DNA of 64,000 bases from Achatina immaculata (lineage: Eukaryota > Mollusca > Gastropoda > Stylommatophora > Achatinidae). Below the pieces are notes generated by a model. That model was not told the DNA's origin. It did no database searches and saw nothing but the letters and a program-made list of their open reading frames with translations. Of this stretch, positions 1 to 10,366 are shown piece by piece. The stretch's first letter is position 1, and each line of letters opens with the position of its first letter. The position numbers were made by a program, and so were the translations under genes. The stretch spans positions 43,494,358-43,558,357 of the forward strand of contig CM019696.1 in NCBI GenBank assembly GCA_009760885.1, given 5' to 3'.

Positions 1-51
1 AGAACTGTTGCCCTGATTAGTCATGCCAGTAAAATTCTGTTAAAAATCATA

Positions 52-351
52 ATGGGTAGACTTCGTAAGAAAATAGAAGAAGAAGTCAATATGGTCCAAG
101 CTGGCTTCAGGCAAGGAAGAGGATCAAGAGATCATATATTCAATCTAAGATTAATAACAGAGAAATGCAGAGAGTTTAATGTGAATCTATATTTATCTTT
201 TATAGACTACTCAAAGGCATTTAATTGTTTACAACACCAGAAACTTTGGGAAATAATGGAAAAAATGGGATTTCCAACACATTTGATACAGTTAACATCA
301 TATATTCATACTGGAAGTCCCCAGCCCGACTGCAGACCTCCTGGAACCTAA
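52..351 (+). pseudogene. RT fragment of RTE-like LINE
   Basis: This 99-residue frame carries the reverse transcriptase block QAGFRQGRGSRDHIFNLR followed by LYLSFIDYSKAFNC, equivalent to residues about 620-700 of the intact copy at 10677-13769. In the intact copy the second block reads KAFDC, so the Asp next to the catalytic region is Asn here. The LINE homology stops near base 300 and the last residues are read from foreign sequence. It is non-functional. Confidence 0.88.
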
Positions 352-640
352 ACACAAGATGCAAATAGGCAGCTGGAATGTAAGAACACTTAACCAGACT
401 GGAAAACTAACATATTGCGACATTTGCTCCAAATGACTGACAACTCACTACCAAAAATAGCACTAAGGTGGACACCACAGGGGAACAGAAGTAAGGGTAG
501 ACCAATAGAGACATGGAGAAGAACAACAGAGAGGATGTTGAGTATTAAAGGGCTCATCTGGGCAAGAGCAGAAAAAAAGGCAAAGGACAGGCGTTTATGG
601 AAAACCCTTGCGGAAGCCCCATGTGCCCATGGCACTTAAG
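301..640 (+). mobile_element. Internally deleted LINE derivative
   Basis: Near 350-410 the plus strand encodes the start of a LINE endonuclease domain (MQIGSWNVRTLNQTGKL). From about 415 it switches directly to the C-terminal tail of a LINE protein (DNSLPKIALRWTPQGNRS, then KGRPIETWRRT and AEKKAKDRRLW). In complete elements of this type these parts are separated by the whole endonuclease-RT body, so this copy keeps only both ends. It sits in place of the missing central part of the RTE-like fragment. Which clade it belongs to cannot be fixed from so little sequence. Confidence 0.75.
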
Positions 641-982
641 GTTCAGACAGAAAGAGAGATATCCATACTACAAGAACTTTTATTTAATATTTAAGAAGGC
701 TGACTAGTAAAGAGTATTAAACAAAGAAAACTTAAATATTTTGGACACATTAAACATCATGATAATCGAGAGAAGACCATCTTGAAAGGGTACATAATGG
801 GAAAAAGAAAGAGAGGAAGATCAAGGCGAAGATGACTGCAAGACATCGTTGATCATCTGCAAATGGATGCATCAGCAGCAGGAAATCTTGCACACAAGAG
901 GCCTACAGGAGTGCTGTTAGGGAGGGAACGTTCCACAAGTGATACGCAAATAACTGACTGACAGATTGCACATACTAATGAT

Positions 983-1114
983 GGTATTATTTCAGATATT
1001 ACTGCAGGCTTTATTACAGATATTATTGCAGATGTTATTGCATATATTATTGCGGGTATTATTGCAGGTGTTACTGGAGGTATTACTGGATGCATGTTTG
1101 CAGATAACATTACA
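983..1114. repeat. 12-bp degenerate minisatellite
   Basis: About eleven consecutive 12-bp units of the type GATATTATTGCA / GGTATTACTGGA can be laid end to end. Units differ from each other at one to four positions. The 4-residue periodicity of the minus-strand frame here is a by-product of the 12-bp period. Confidence 0.8.
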
Positions 1115-1231
1115 GTAACACTTCGCTTATCTCTCACCTCATAACCTATCAATATCACAAAACATAAAAGTCATTCTTTTGACTGTGACGCTGTGGCTTG
1201 TTTCTCACCTTAGTTTTGAATCTTCTTAGCT

Positions 1232-1660
1232 TGTGCACTCTCATCTTCCTCCCTTCTGCACTCTCATCTTCTTCACGTGTGCACTCTCATCTTCTTCCCT
1301 TGTGCACTCTCATCTTCTTCACGTGTGGACTCTCATCTTCTTCACGTGTGCACTCTCATCTTCTTCCCTTGTGCACTCTCATCTTCTTCACGTGTGGACT
1401 CTCATCTTCTTCACGTGTGCACTCTCATCTTCTTCCCTTGTGCACTCTCATCTTCTTCACGTGTGGACTCTCATCTTCTTCACGCGTGCACTCTCATCTT
1501 CTTCACGTGTGCACTCTCATCTTCCTCCCTTCTGCACTCTCATCTTCCTCCCTTCTGCACTCTCATCTTCTTCATGTGTGCACTCTCATCTTCTTCACGT
1601 GTGCACTCTCATCTTCTTCCCTTGTGCACTCTCATCTTCTTCCCTTGTGCACTCTCATCT
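1232..1660. repeat. 23-bp minisatellite with 69-bp trimer structure
   Basis: About 18 units share the core GTGCACTCTCATCTTCTTC followed by CACGT or CCCTT. From about 1273 to 1500 three unit types (CACGT-GTGCAC, CCCTT-GTGCAC, CACGT-GTGGAC) recur as a 69-bp trimer three times, showing higher-order amplification. Because 23 is not divisible by 3, three successive units put every frame in rotation, so all three plus frames look open; these are not genes. Many units carry the palindrome CACGTG. Confidence 0.95.
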
Positions 1661-1860
1661 TGAGTTTCTTGTCTCTAGATCCAAGCCTGTGTCTAGAAAA
1701 TTGTCTTTTCTAAAACCAGAAATAAAAATAAAGTTCGGGGGATGCTGTAGATGAAGTTTTTATTTTTATAAAAAAAGTTTTCATCCCAGGAGAAGTCTCT
1801 CTAATGATTTCTGACCAACTCTTCCCCGCTGCCTAATTGCCTGCAGATGTGAATACCTCA

Positions 1861-2265
1861 GTGACAGACAAAACGTAGCCAGCTTTAGCTTCAAGGCTGA
1901 GCTGAATTCAATGACAGACAAAATGTAGCCAGCTTTAGCATCAAGGCTGAGCTGAACTCAACGGCAGACAAAATGTAGCCAGCTTTAGCTTCAAGGCTGA
2001 GCTGAACTCAACGACAGACAAAATGTAGCCAGCTTTAGCATCAAGGCTGAGCTGAACTCAATGACAGACAAAACGTAGCTAGCTTTATCTTCACGGCTGA
2101 GCTGAACTCAATGACAGACAAAATGTAGCTAGCTTTAGCTTCACGGCTGAGCTGAACTCAATGACAAACACAACATAGCTAGCTTTAGCTTCACGGCTGA
2201 GCTGAACTCAATGACACACAAAATGTAGCCAGCTTTAGCTTCAAGGCTGAGCTGAACTCACTGAC
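1861..2265. repeat. 50-bp minisatellite
   Basis: Eight units contain AATGTAGCCAGCTTTAGC, CAAGGCTGAGCTGAACTCA and TGACAGACAAAA in order. Copies differ by a few substitutions (for example CAAGG/CACGG, GTAGCC/GTAGCT). Confidence 0.95.
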
Positions 2266-2892
2266 AATGCTGCAAGGCAACGTGTCAGTCGTGAAGATGT
2301 TGTATTTCTGCGGAAGATGAAGTAAAAGACGCTGCTGATAATGTCAACACAGAGAAAGAGAAACTAATGAAGGTATTATCGTTGGAACAAATGGTAGTTA
2401 TTTGATTACATGATCTGTTCGTGGCTCATCATTCGCAGACCTTATATGGTTCGCATTCATTTCCATTTGTATGAGAATCATTACATGCTAACTCCACCCT
2501 ATAAATCAGTGTTCCCAAAGACAGCTGACATATTGAAAACGATCTGTCTGTGTACGTCTTTATGTTTATCTGTGTCTGTCTCTGTCTGTTTGTCTTTCTG
2601 AAAGACGTATTTTCAGCTCTTTCTTTTTCCGTGACTTTTGGTTTCCCTGGACTGACCTTACTAAAATCCTGCTGTGCTGTCTGAGATATTTGCTGTTTTT
2701 ATGAGATCATGTACCTGAGTTTTGCTGATGCTGTCTGCGATATTTGCTGTTTTCATGACAGCATGTACCTGAGTTTTCTTACACAGAAATTAAATTATAC
2801 TCTGTGTACACTTTTACAAATGAAAATGTACATCCTTTAGCGTTTCATAGTTGGGCGTACAAGATGAAACCTATTTATTCAATCGTGTTCCG
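2266..2892. other. Non-satellite stretch, no gene seen
   Basis: I see no coding region or RNA gene. The only structure is a direct duplication of about 54 bp at about 2674-2780, both copies containing ATTTGCTGTTTT and CATGTACCTGAGTTTT. Confidence 0.6.
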
Positions 2893-3435
2893 TGAATAAA
2901 TCACGCCAATACTTGAGAGTATTCTAGACAACAATAAATCATGCCAATACTTGAGAGTATTCTAGGCAACAATAAATCACGCCAATACTTGAGAGTATTC
3001 TAGGCAACAATAAATCACGCCAATACTTGAGAGTATTCTAGGCAACAATAAATCACGCCAATACTTGAGAGTATTCTAGGCAACAATAAATCACGCCAAT
3101 ACTTGAGAGTATTCTAGGCAACAATAAATCACGCCAATACTTGAGAGTATTCTAGGCAACAATAAATCACGCCAATACTTGAGAGTATTCTAGGCAACAA
3201 TAAATCACGCCAATACTTGAGAGTATTCTAGGCAACAATAAATCACGCCAATACTTGAGAGTATTCTAGGCAACAATAAATCACGCCAATACTTGAGAGT
3301 ATTCTAGGCAACAATAAATCACGCCAATACTTGAGAGTATTCTAGGCAACAATAAATCACGCCAATACTTGAGAGTATTCTAGGCAACAATAAATCACGC
3401 CAATACTTGAGAGTATTCTAGGCAACAATAAATCA
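2893..3435. repeat. 38-bp satellite with hairpin in every unit
   Basis: About 14 nearly identical units contain AATAAATCACGCC followed by AATACTTGAGAGTATT and CTAGGCAAC. AATACT-TGAG-AGTATT is a perfect 6-bp stem with a 4-nt loop, and the flanking GCC and GGC can add a second stem across a 3-nt bulge. Only the first units and the last one diverge, so the array is strongly homogenised. Confidence 0.95.
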
Positions 3436-3935
3436 TGACGGGGCAGCATGACCATTTTATTAAATCAATGACATTTTGGTGTGGGTGTGTGTGAATGTGT
3501 GAGTGTGTGAGTGTACGGGAATGTATTAATGATCTCACACACTCTAGCAGAAGGCACAGAATTTCACTGAAACGAAATTGAAAATGTGCTTCTATTTCAT
3601 CAAAAATAAATCGATGAAGAATGAAACAGAAAATTCGCGTGCGAACAACAGGGATGCATAGGGAAATTAATAAACTAGCAGTTTCCACGGTCTAACACAC
3701 ATAGCCGACCTAATTATCATAAGATTATCTTAATCTGCAATTTTATATCTTTATCTCCTGAATTATAATCTTCTTCAAAAGTGATAATCTTCTTATACAG
3801 TGTTATATCTTTATCTCCAACTTTATATATTCATCTAGAGTGATATATCCATTTCTACTGAGTTATATCTATTTCTATAGTTACATATATTCTTCTTTAC
3901 TGATATATCTTCACCTACAGTGATATTTCTTCTAC
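3436..3935. other. Non-satellite stretch with GT-rich and AT-rich tracts
   Basis: A GT-rich tract lies at about 3478-3515. From about 3725 the sequence becomes a very degenerate repetition of words such as TTATATCTTTATCT and GTGATATATC, spaced about 25-30 bp. I see no gene. Confidence 0.55.
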
Positions 3936-5046
3936 AGAAGGAAGAAAATTGGTGAGAAGGGAGGGTGAGGGAGAGAAGAAGTGAGAAATAAGAAGAGAGT
4001 GAGGGAGAGAAAAAGGGAGAAATAGAACGAAAGTGAATGAGAGAAGATTGAAAAATAGGTAGAGAATGAGGAAGGGATAAATATGGAGAGAACGAGGGAG
4101 GAAGGAAGTGAGAATTAGGGATAGAGTGAGGGAGAGAAGAAGTGAGAAGTAGGGAGAGAGTGAGGGAGATAGGTAGTGAGAAATGGGGGAGAGGGAGGGA
4201 GAGAATAAGTGATATATAAGGAGAGAGTGAGCGAGGAAAGAAGTTAGAAATAGAGAGAGAGCAAAGAAGTGCAAAATAGAGAGAGAATGAGGTAGGGAGG
4301 AAGTGAGAAATAGAGAGAGAGAATGAATGAGGGAAGAAGTGAGAAATAGGGAGAGGAAATGGGGGAGAGAAGAAGTGAAAAATAGAGATAGAGAATGAGA
4401 GAGGGAAGAAGTGAGAAACATAGAGACAGAGAGTGAAGGAGAAAAACAGTGAGAAATAGAGAGAGAGAGAGAGACAGAGAGAGAGAGTGAGGGAGGGAAG
4501 AAGTGATTGATCTTTATTGATTGATTGATCTTTATTTAAAAAGGGTTAAGAATTGGGCACGCAGGCCCGTCTGACATTCTGCCCTTTATCATACATCTTT
4601 CACTCTATTCCAGACATTCTACAAATATGCTGTTCATAAAACAAACATAACCAACATTGAAGCTGAGAGACATAAAATAAAATATAACATTTACGTTTCG
4701 CTCTTAAACATTCACTCAGTACAGAAGTTACTACATACATTATAAATGACTATCTACTAAACAAAATTTTCGGGACTATTCAGAAAACAATTAACTGCAT
4801 TCGGTGTCTGTAAGAGCAGTTTAAGATAACTTTTAAGTTTTATAATTCATGGAGGCATGTAGTCGACATCAAATAGATATTGGGAAAGCTTGTAGTTGTA
4901 GGAAGGAGTATAATTTATATTTTTTATATAGGATCGGAGGAGAAATAGTGAGAAAGTGGGGGATAAAATAAGTAAGAAATAGAGAGAGAATGAGGGATGG
5001 AAGAAGTGAGAGATAGCGAGAGAGAATGACGAAGGTAGGAAGTGAG

Positions 5047-5082
<36 letters not shown>

Positions 5083-5828
5083 TGAGGGAAGAAGTGAGAA
5101 ACAGAGGGAGAGAATGAGAAATACGGAGAGAGTGAGGGAGGCGAAGAAGTGAGAAATAGTGAGAGAGAATGAGGTAGGAAAGAAGTAAGAAATAGAGAGA
5201 GAGAATGAAGGATGGAAGAAGTAAGAAATAGGGAGAGAATGAGGGAGGCGAAGAAGTGAGAAATAGGGAGAGAGTGAGGGATGAAAGAAGTCAGAAATAG
5301 AGAGTGAAGGAGAGAAGCAGTTAAAAATAAAGAGAGACAGAAAGAGAAAGTGGGAATGAGAAGCAATGAGAAATAGAGTATGAGGGAAGAAAGTAGTTGG
5401 AAATAGAGAGGAAATGAGGGAGCGAAGAGGTGAAAGACAGGGAGAGAATGAGGGAGTTAAGGAGTTCAAAATAGCAGGAAAGTGAGGGAGTTAAGGAGTT
5501 CAAAATATCAGGAGAGTGAGGGAGTTAAGGAGTTCAAAATAGCAGGAGAGTGAGGGAGTTAAGGAGTTCAAAATAGCAAGAGAGTGAGGGAGTTAAGGAG
5601 TTCAAAATAGCAAGAGAGTGAAAGAGGGAAGAAGTGTGAATTAGGGAGAGATTGAGGGAGGGAGGTCGTGAGAAATGATAAGAGAGTGAGGGAAATAAGA
5701 AGTGCGAAATAAGGAGAGAGTGAGGGAGAGAAGAAGTGAGAAATAAGAAGAGAGTGAGTGAGATAAGAAGTGAGATGTAGGAAGAGTGAGGGAGATAAGA
5801 AGTGAGAAATAAAGAGAGAGTGAGGGAG
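3936..5828. repeat. 34-bp purine-rich satellite, left block
   Basis: Units of about 34 bp contain GAGAGAGTGAGGGAGAGAAG and AAGTGAGAAATAG. The block is interrupted at 4505-4925 by a LINE 3' fragment. Around 5450-5620 a local variant with GTTAAGGAGTTCAAAATAGC is amplified about five times. The strand is almost pure purine, so its complement reads as long Ser/Leu-rich frames that are artefacts. The same satellite resumes at 17138, on the other side of the CR1-like insertion. Confidence 0.93.
4505..4925 (-). mobile_element. 5'-truncated CR1-like LINE 3' end
   Basis: Read on the minus strand, this ends with the same 3' sequence as the large element at 5828: the words GGGCACGCAGGCCCGTCT and ACATTCTGCCC occur in both (4556-4590 and about 5857-5890). 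Its terminus is a short simple repeat of GATT/GATC type next to the purine satellite. Only about 420 bp remain and no ORF is kept. Homology fades near 4925, where the satellite resumes, so this is a typical 5'-truncated insertion into the array. Confidence 0.85.
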
Positions 5829-6191
5829 AATGAATCTTTATTTTTCAAGGGTAAAGAATTGGGCACGCAGGCCCGTCTTACATTCTGCCCTTCATCACTC
5901 CATCTTTCATTCTTCCCACACACTTGATTTAGTACTAAAATACAAATTAAATTAGTAAAAACATATCAAAAGAGTGTAAGATTTAACTACTACATTCAAG
6001 GTAAAAGAGAAGAAGTAATTAACCTAATAAAATAGCACTCACGCACACATACACCCGCAGACATATACATAAATAAAAATACATTGTAAATACAGATCTT
6101 CTAACATATTTTTTAAAACAAACATTAAAATAATTTCTAACAATATCTAACAAGTTGCTTTTCTAACTATGTCACTGAAGTACTTGATGGT

Positions 6192-9047
6192 TTACGAGCC
6201 ATGTGTTGAGAGAGTGCTGGTTATTTTATGGAGGCATATAATTACAAGCAAGTAAATAATGAAACAGGTTTGAGTTAAAGGATCAAGTATTACAATGGAT
6301 TTTAAATGGTAGGGAAGGGTGTTCCAGAGCTGTACCGCAGAGTATGCAAGGCTTTTCTTGTACATATCAATTCTGGGTTTAGGAAGAAGACAGTTTTTTA
6401 AACGCTGGCTATGTTTAGTGTTATACGTAAACAGTGACCACAAGTAAGGCGGAGCATTGTGCGACAGAATTCTCTGAACAAACTTAACTTTGTTAAAAAT
6501 GATTCTATTTTTGAGATGTAGAATTTTGAGTTGTTTATGTTGATCTACAGTCTGTACTGGGTGTTTGTCACAAATCAGATTTAATGCTGTTTGTGAAGTG
6601 AGTGGAGCCTTTTTGTGTTTGAGACTGAGCATCCGTCCCAGATTGTGGAACAGTAATCTAAGTGTGTTTGTATGTGTGATATGTAGTATATTTTTCTTGT
6701 GTCTTTGTCGATAAAGTGTTTAATCTTGGCTAATTGGTAAACTTTCTGTGCAATCAAATTTGTTAGGTTATGTACGTGAGTATTCCAAGTTAAATGCTGA
6801 TCAATGATGAGTCCTAGAGTTTTATGTTCATGAACATTTTCTATTGACTTAGTCTCAGCACAAAGCTGTAGTGAAGTTTTAGTTGCATTTTGCAGTTTCT
6901 GTCTTGTAGTGATGAGCACGGATTTTGTTTTGTTGGTGTTTATCAACATACCATTTTTATTACTCCATTTGATCAAAATGTTTATATCATTTTGGAGCGT
7001 TGTCTGTAGGTTATTGATGTCATATTCACTATTGTAAACAGTACAGTCGTCAGCCAAAAGATCACACGAAGAGTGCTTTAAATGTAGTGGTAGGTCGTTA
7101 ATATAGATAGAAAAGAGAAGAGGACCAGGAATGGTGCCTTGAGGAATACCGGTATCAACCACAGACGAGCCAGATATTTTGTTTCTAAAGCAAACTACTT
7201 GTTTTCTACCTGAGAGAAAAGATGTAATACATTTTGTTAGGTCAGGATGTAATCTATAGCCTTCCAGCTTTTTTGCAAGAATTTCATGATCAATCATATC
7301 GAAGGCTTTCTTAAAATCAACAAAGACAGCACCACACAGTTTGTCATCATTTATATTAGACATCCAGCTTTCTGTCATTTTAGTTAATGCTGTGTAGCAG
7401 GAGTAATTTGGTCTAAAACCTGACTGACTGTCTATTAGTAGACTGTTTTCTTGCATGTGGAGCAGAGTTCACTTTTGTATATGTTTTTCAAGAGGTTTAG
7501 ATAGTGATGACAGAATGGATATGGGTCTATAGTTTGAGAGGTCACTAGTCTGTCCAGATTTAAAAAGAGGAAAAGACTTTGGCGAGTTTAAAAGCGTCAG
7601 GGAAATATTTTCTGTCAATACACACGTTGTATAAGTATGTTAGTGTGTCTGTGATAACTGGTGCAGCGGGGCGTAGTATCTTGTTACTAATGTCATCACA
7701 TCCTGCTGAGTTAGTGTTCTTTAAGGACCGGATGTAGTTATAAAGCTCACCAACTGTGAGGAAAGGAATATTAATTTGTTTTAACGTTACACATTTACTG
7801 TCGCTGAAAGTTTTCAACACGCTCAGGTCGCAATTTGGGGTCGGTAATGAAGATTTTAGAATACTAATTTCTTCCCTAAAATGTTCACTGAAGTTAGTGC
7901 AAGTATGTTCACCATTAAGTGTTTGTGGGTCAGTTTGCTTCCTTTTATTTACAAGAGTATTAATTGCTTTCCAGATTGATTTACTATCAGTTTTGTCTTT
8001 CACTAAATTTCTGAAGTAATTTTTCTTTTCCTGTCTAATTAAATACTGCACCTTATTCCTAAGTGAACGATAGCTACTGAAATTTCTGCTTTTGTGAGCT
8101 TCATCCCGTTTCCTCATGAGTTGCAATATATCGGGAGTTATCCACAGGGATTTTGTTACGTGCTTTACTCTCATTTCTTTGATGGGGACATGCTTGTCAA
8201 AAATATTTCGAAATATCTTGATCCAGTATTCGATAGCCTCATCTGGATTTGTTAACTGGAAAACGTACGTAAGAGGCGAAGCTTTTAGATCAGTTAAAAA
8301 TAATTCCAAGTTAAAGTTTTTAAAGTTTCTATATTTGATGCTGGTATGTTTGTGTTTCGGTATTTTATACCCCTTATGTGACCACGTACAGCAGACCGGG
8401 TAGTGATCACTCAGCGACACATGAGGGACAGTACATTCAGTAATGTTTCCTGGATGGGCTACATAAATATGATCTATTAGTGTTGATGATGATTCAGCAA
8501 CTCTAGTAGGTTTGTTAACAATTTGGGAGAAGTTGTAAGATGTTAAAATGTTCTTCCATGTAGGATTTGGCTGATTAAGATCTATATTGAAGTCGCCTAG
8601 AATGATTATGTCCTTGAATTTATAAGTTACAGCATCATCCATCATGGTCGCAAAGTGATCATACCACTCGGCTGAAGCATTTGGATTTCGGTATATAAAA
8701 CTAATTAGAATTGGACTAAGATTTGATATTTTGATTTCTAGCATAATACATTCAACCTCTGATGTTTCCAGGTCTTCTCTTCTACAAAATTTAATTGTGT
8801 TAGAAATGTAAACGACTAAACCTGTCTCTAGCTTCCTAGTTGGGTCGCGCCTGATCAAATTAAAACCATCTATTCTTATATCATTGTCTGTGATGTTTTT
8901 ATTTAATCTGCTTTCAGAGAAACCAAAAATATGAAAATGTTGAAGTATATGTGTAACCTCAGGGAGTTTTCCTAACAAATGATAAACATTTAAGTGGCCA
9001 ACACGTAGGCCATCGTGTCGCAGCCACTCCTCCATTTTCTGAGTCAC
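6192..9047 (-). pseudogene. CR1-like ORF2: endonuclease-reverse transcriptase (inactivated)
   Basis: The first segment (9047-7560) is an APE-type endonuclease: GHLNV near residue 17, Glu45 in SES, GDFNID at 151-156 and SDHYPV at 213-218, followed by an RT N-terminal linker. After a one-base frameshift in a T/A run near 7570 and a TGA at 7469-7471, the second segment (7456-6581) gives the RT core: SGFRPNYS, FVDFKKAFD at 45-53, GIPQGTIPGPLLF at 103-115 and the catalytic LADDC at 134-138. A second frameshift near 6590 leads to the C-terminal piece (6632-6192) with APPYL and AVQLWNTLP, typical of CR1/jockey-like proteins. The catalytic residues are intact, so the lesions look relatively recent. 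The 3' UTR follows at 6191-5828. Confidence 0.92.
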
Positions 9048-9378
9048 TATAACAATGTTAGAAATATTATATTTGAGTAAAAATAAAATAACTGGTCAGA
9101 CTTCAATCATACAATTATAGGTATACGTTTATAAGCTAGTAGAGATAATGAATCTAACTAAGTTTATAATATACTGACAAATAATGGAAAAAAGTACAAA
9201 AATCAACAATGCAATGAACGTTATGTAAGTGTAAACTGTAAAAGACTTGATGACAACATTAGCTGTAAGCTAACGTTAAGAAATGTCTGTTTTGCTGTAA
9301 GAACGTCTATGTTTTTTTTGTTTTTGTTCAGTTAAATTTATCTACAGAAGTTAAAGATTGCTGGAAGTTTCAAGCTAT
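9048..9378 (-). other. Spacer between CR1-like ORF1 and ORF2
   Basis: AT-rich sequence without ORF between the ORF1 stop (9379) and the ORF2 start (9047). It belongs to the element; no separate feature is seen in it. Confidence 0.6.
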
Positions 9379-10366
9379 CTAGTATCTGTATGTGGGTGTT
9401 GAGTGTTGACTGTGTAGTAGGGACATCATATACGCGTGGCTCAGAGCTGGAGGACTAAACTGCATTAGATATTGTAGCTGAAAGTTCCACGGATAATGAT
9501 TCGAGGTTCTTGTGTTTGTGTCCTGTACAGTTGTTGTGGTATTCCTAAGTGGTGATTGTGCAGGAGTCTCCATGTTGTTCGCTGTACTAAGTGTTGGTAT
9601 AATTTGTTGAGCTTGCCGTGTAGGCAGGGGCGGGAACATGGAATCGTATAGTGGGCCAGTGGATGGAGCGGGCAATGGTAGAGGGGCAGATGGTGATGTT
9701 TCTGAGGGTCCTTGGAGTCTTGTAGTTGGTGTAGAGTGTGTGTTTCTGGAGCTACGAGATGTGGGTGGCTGTCTAAACTGTTTCTGGCTATTTGAGTGTT
9801 TTGTTATGTTCTGCTCAGTTCTTGCTGGATATTTGATATTTTTGGCAAGGATGCTGCTGCCAGTCTTGTTAATGTGGATGTGGTCCCTGTAAAGGCATTT
9901 TTTGGGAGCACCTGTGGCTGAAGTAAAAAATGGTGTGTTGTTTATAAATACTACTGAGTTCTGTAGACAGAATGTTTTTAGTATTTTGTTGTTTATATCC
10001 ACCATACGACGTCCAGGACCAGAACAAGGTGGAATGATGGATGAAATGTTGATGGAAGTGTTAGGGTATTTTTTCTTGATGGCGGATATCAAGTCCTGTA
10101 TATCAGAGGACCAAAGACTCTGGTCGTTCATGCTGTCATTAATGCCAACATGCACGGTCGTTCTCGTCACTCTCTGATCGACATCAAGTCGTCTCAGTGT
10201 CTGCGTTATTTTTATAATACCAGCTCCAGGTACTGGCATGACTGAGACAGTGTCTTCAGAGGTAACTGACATCCGCTCACCATATATTCCTTTAAGTAAG
10301 GAATCTCCAATTATCAAGTGTGTCGTATATTCTTTGATGTTGTTACTGTGTTGTTGTGTATCTTGT
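9379..10366 (-). pseudogene. CR1-like ORF1, C-terminal part with SGNH esterase domain
   Basis: From the Met at 10317 the protein begins IIGDSLLKGI (SGNH block I with the nucleophile Ser), has VHVGINDS (block III, residues 56-62) and ends the domain with DHIHIN (catalytic Asp145 and His148). A low-complexity Pro/Thr/Ser-rich tail follows to the stop. Esterase domains of this kind are established in ORF1 proteins of CR1-like LINEs, where a role in lipid or membrane interaction has been proposed. The N-terminal half lies beyond the inserted RTE-like element (13788-15087). If one copy of the repeat TATCTTGT is removed the two parts read through in frame, so the insertion is what breaks this gene here. 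Confidence 0.88.
10359..10366. other. Candidate target-site duplication, left
   Basis: TATCTTGT occurs here and again at 13788-13795, bracketing the RTE-like element. Joining the CR1-like ORF1 across a single copy keeps the reading frame. The duplication may be longer but mutated; only 8 bp are exact. Confidence 0.7.

Larger units (their letters stand above)
1..960 (+). mobile_element. Decayed RTE-like LINE 3' half, interrupted
   Basis: Bases 1-300 match the RT domain of the intact element at 12482-12781 with few differences, and bases about 645-950 match its 3' end at about 13450-13750. The piece between (reference about 12782-13440, which would encode the YADD motif) is missing and replaced by a different LINE sequence at about 301-640. 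The element enters the window already in progress, so its 5' part may lie upstream. Stops in the 3' part (for example within the GKRKRGR region, where a TGA follows RRR) make it a pseudogene. Confidence 0.9.

Noticed and set aside
2893..3435. CRISPR-like regular repeat
   Set aside because: Units are directly adjacent with no variable spacers, and the context is an animal genome with LINEs.
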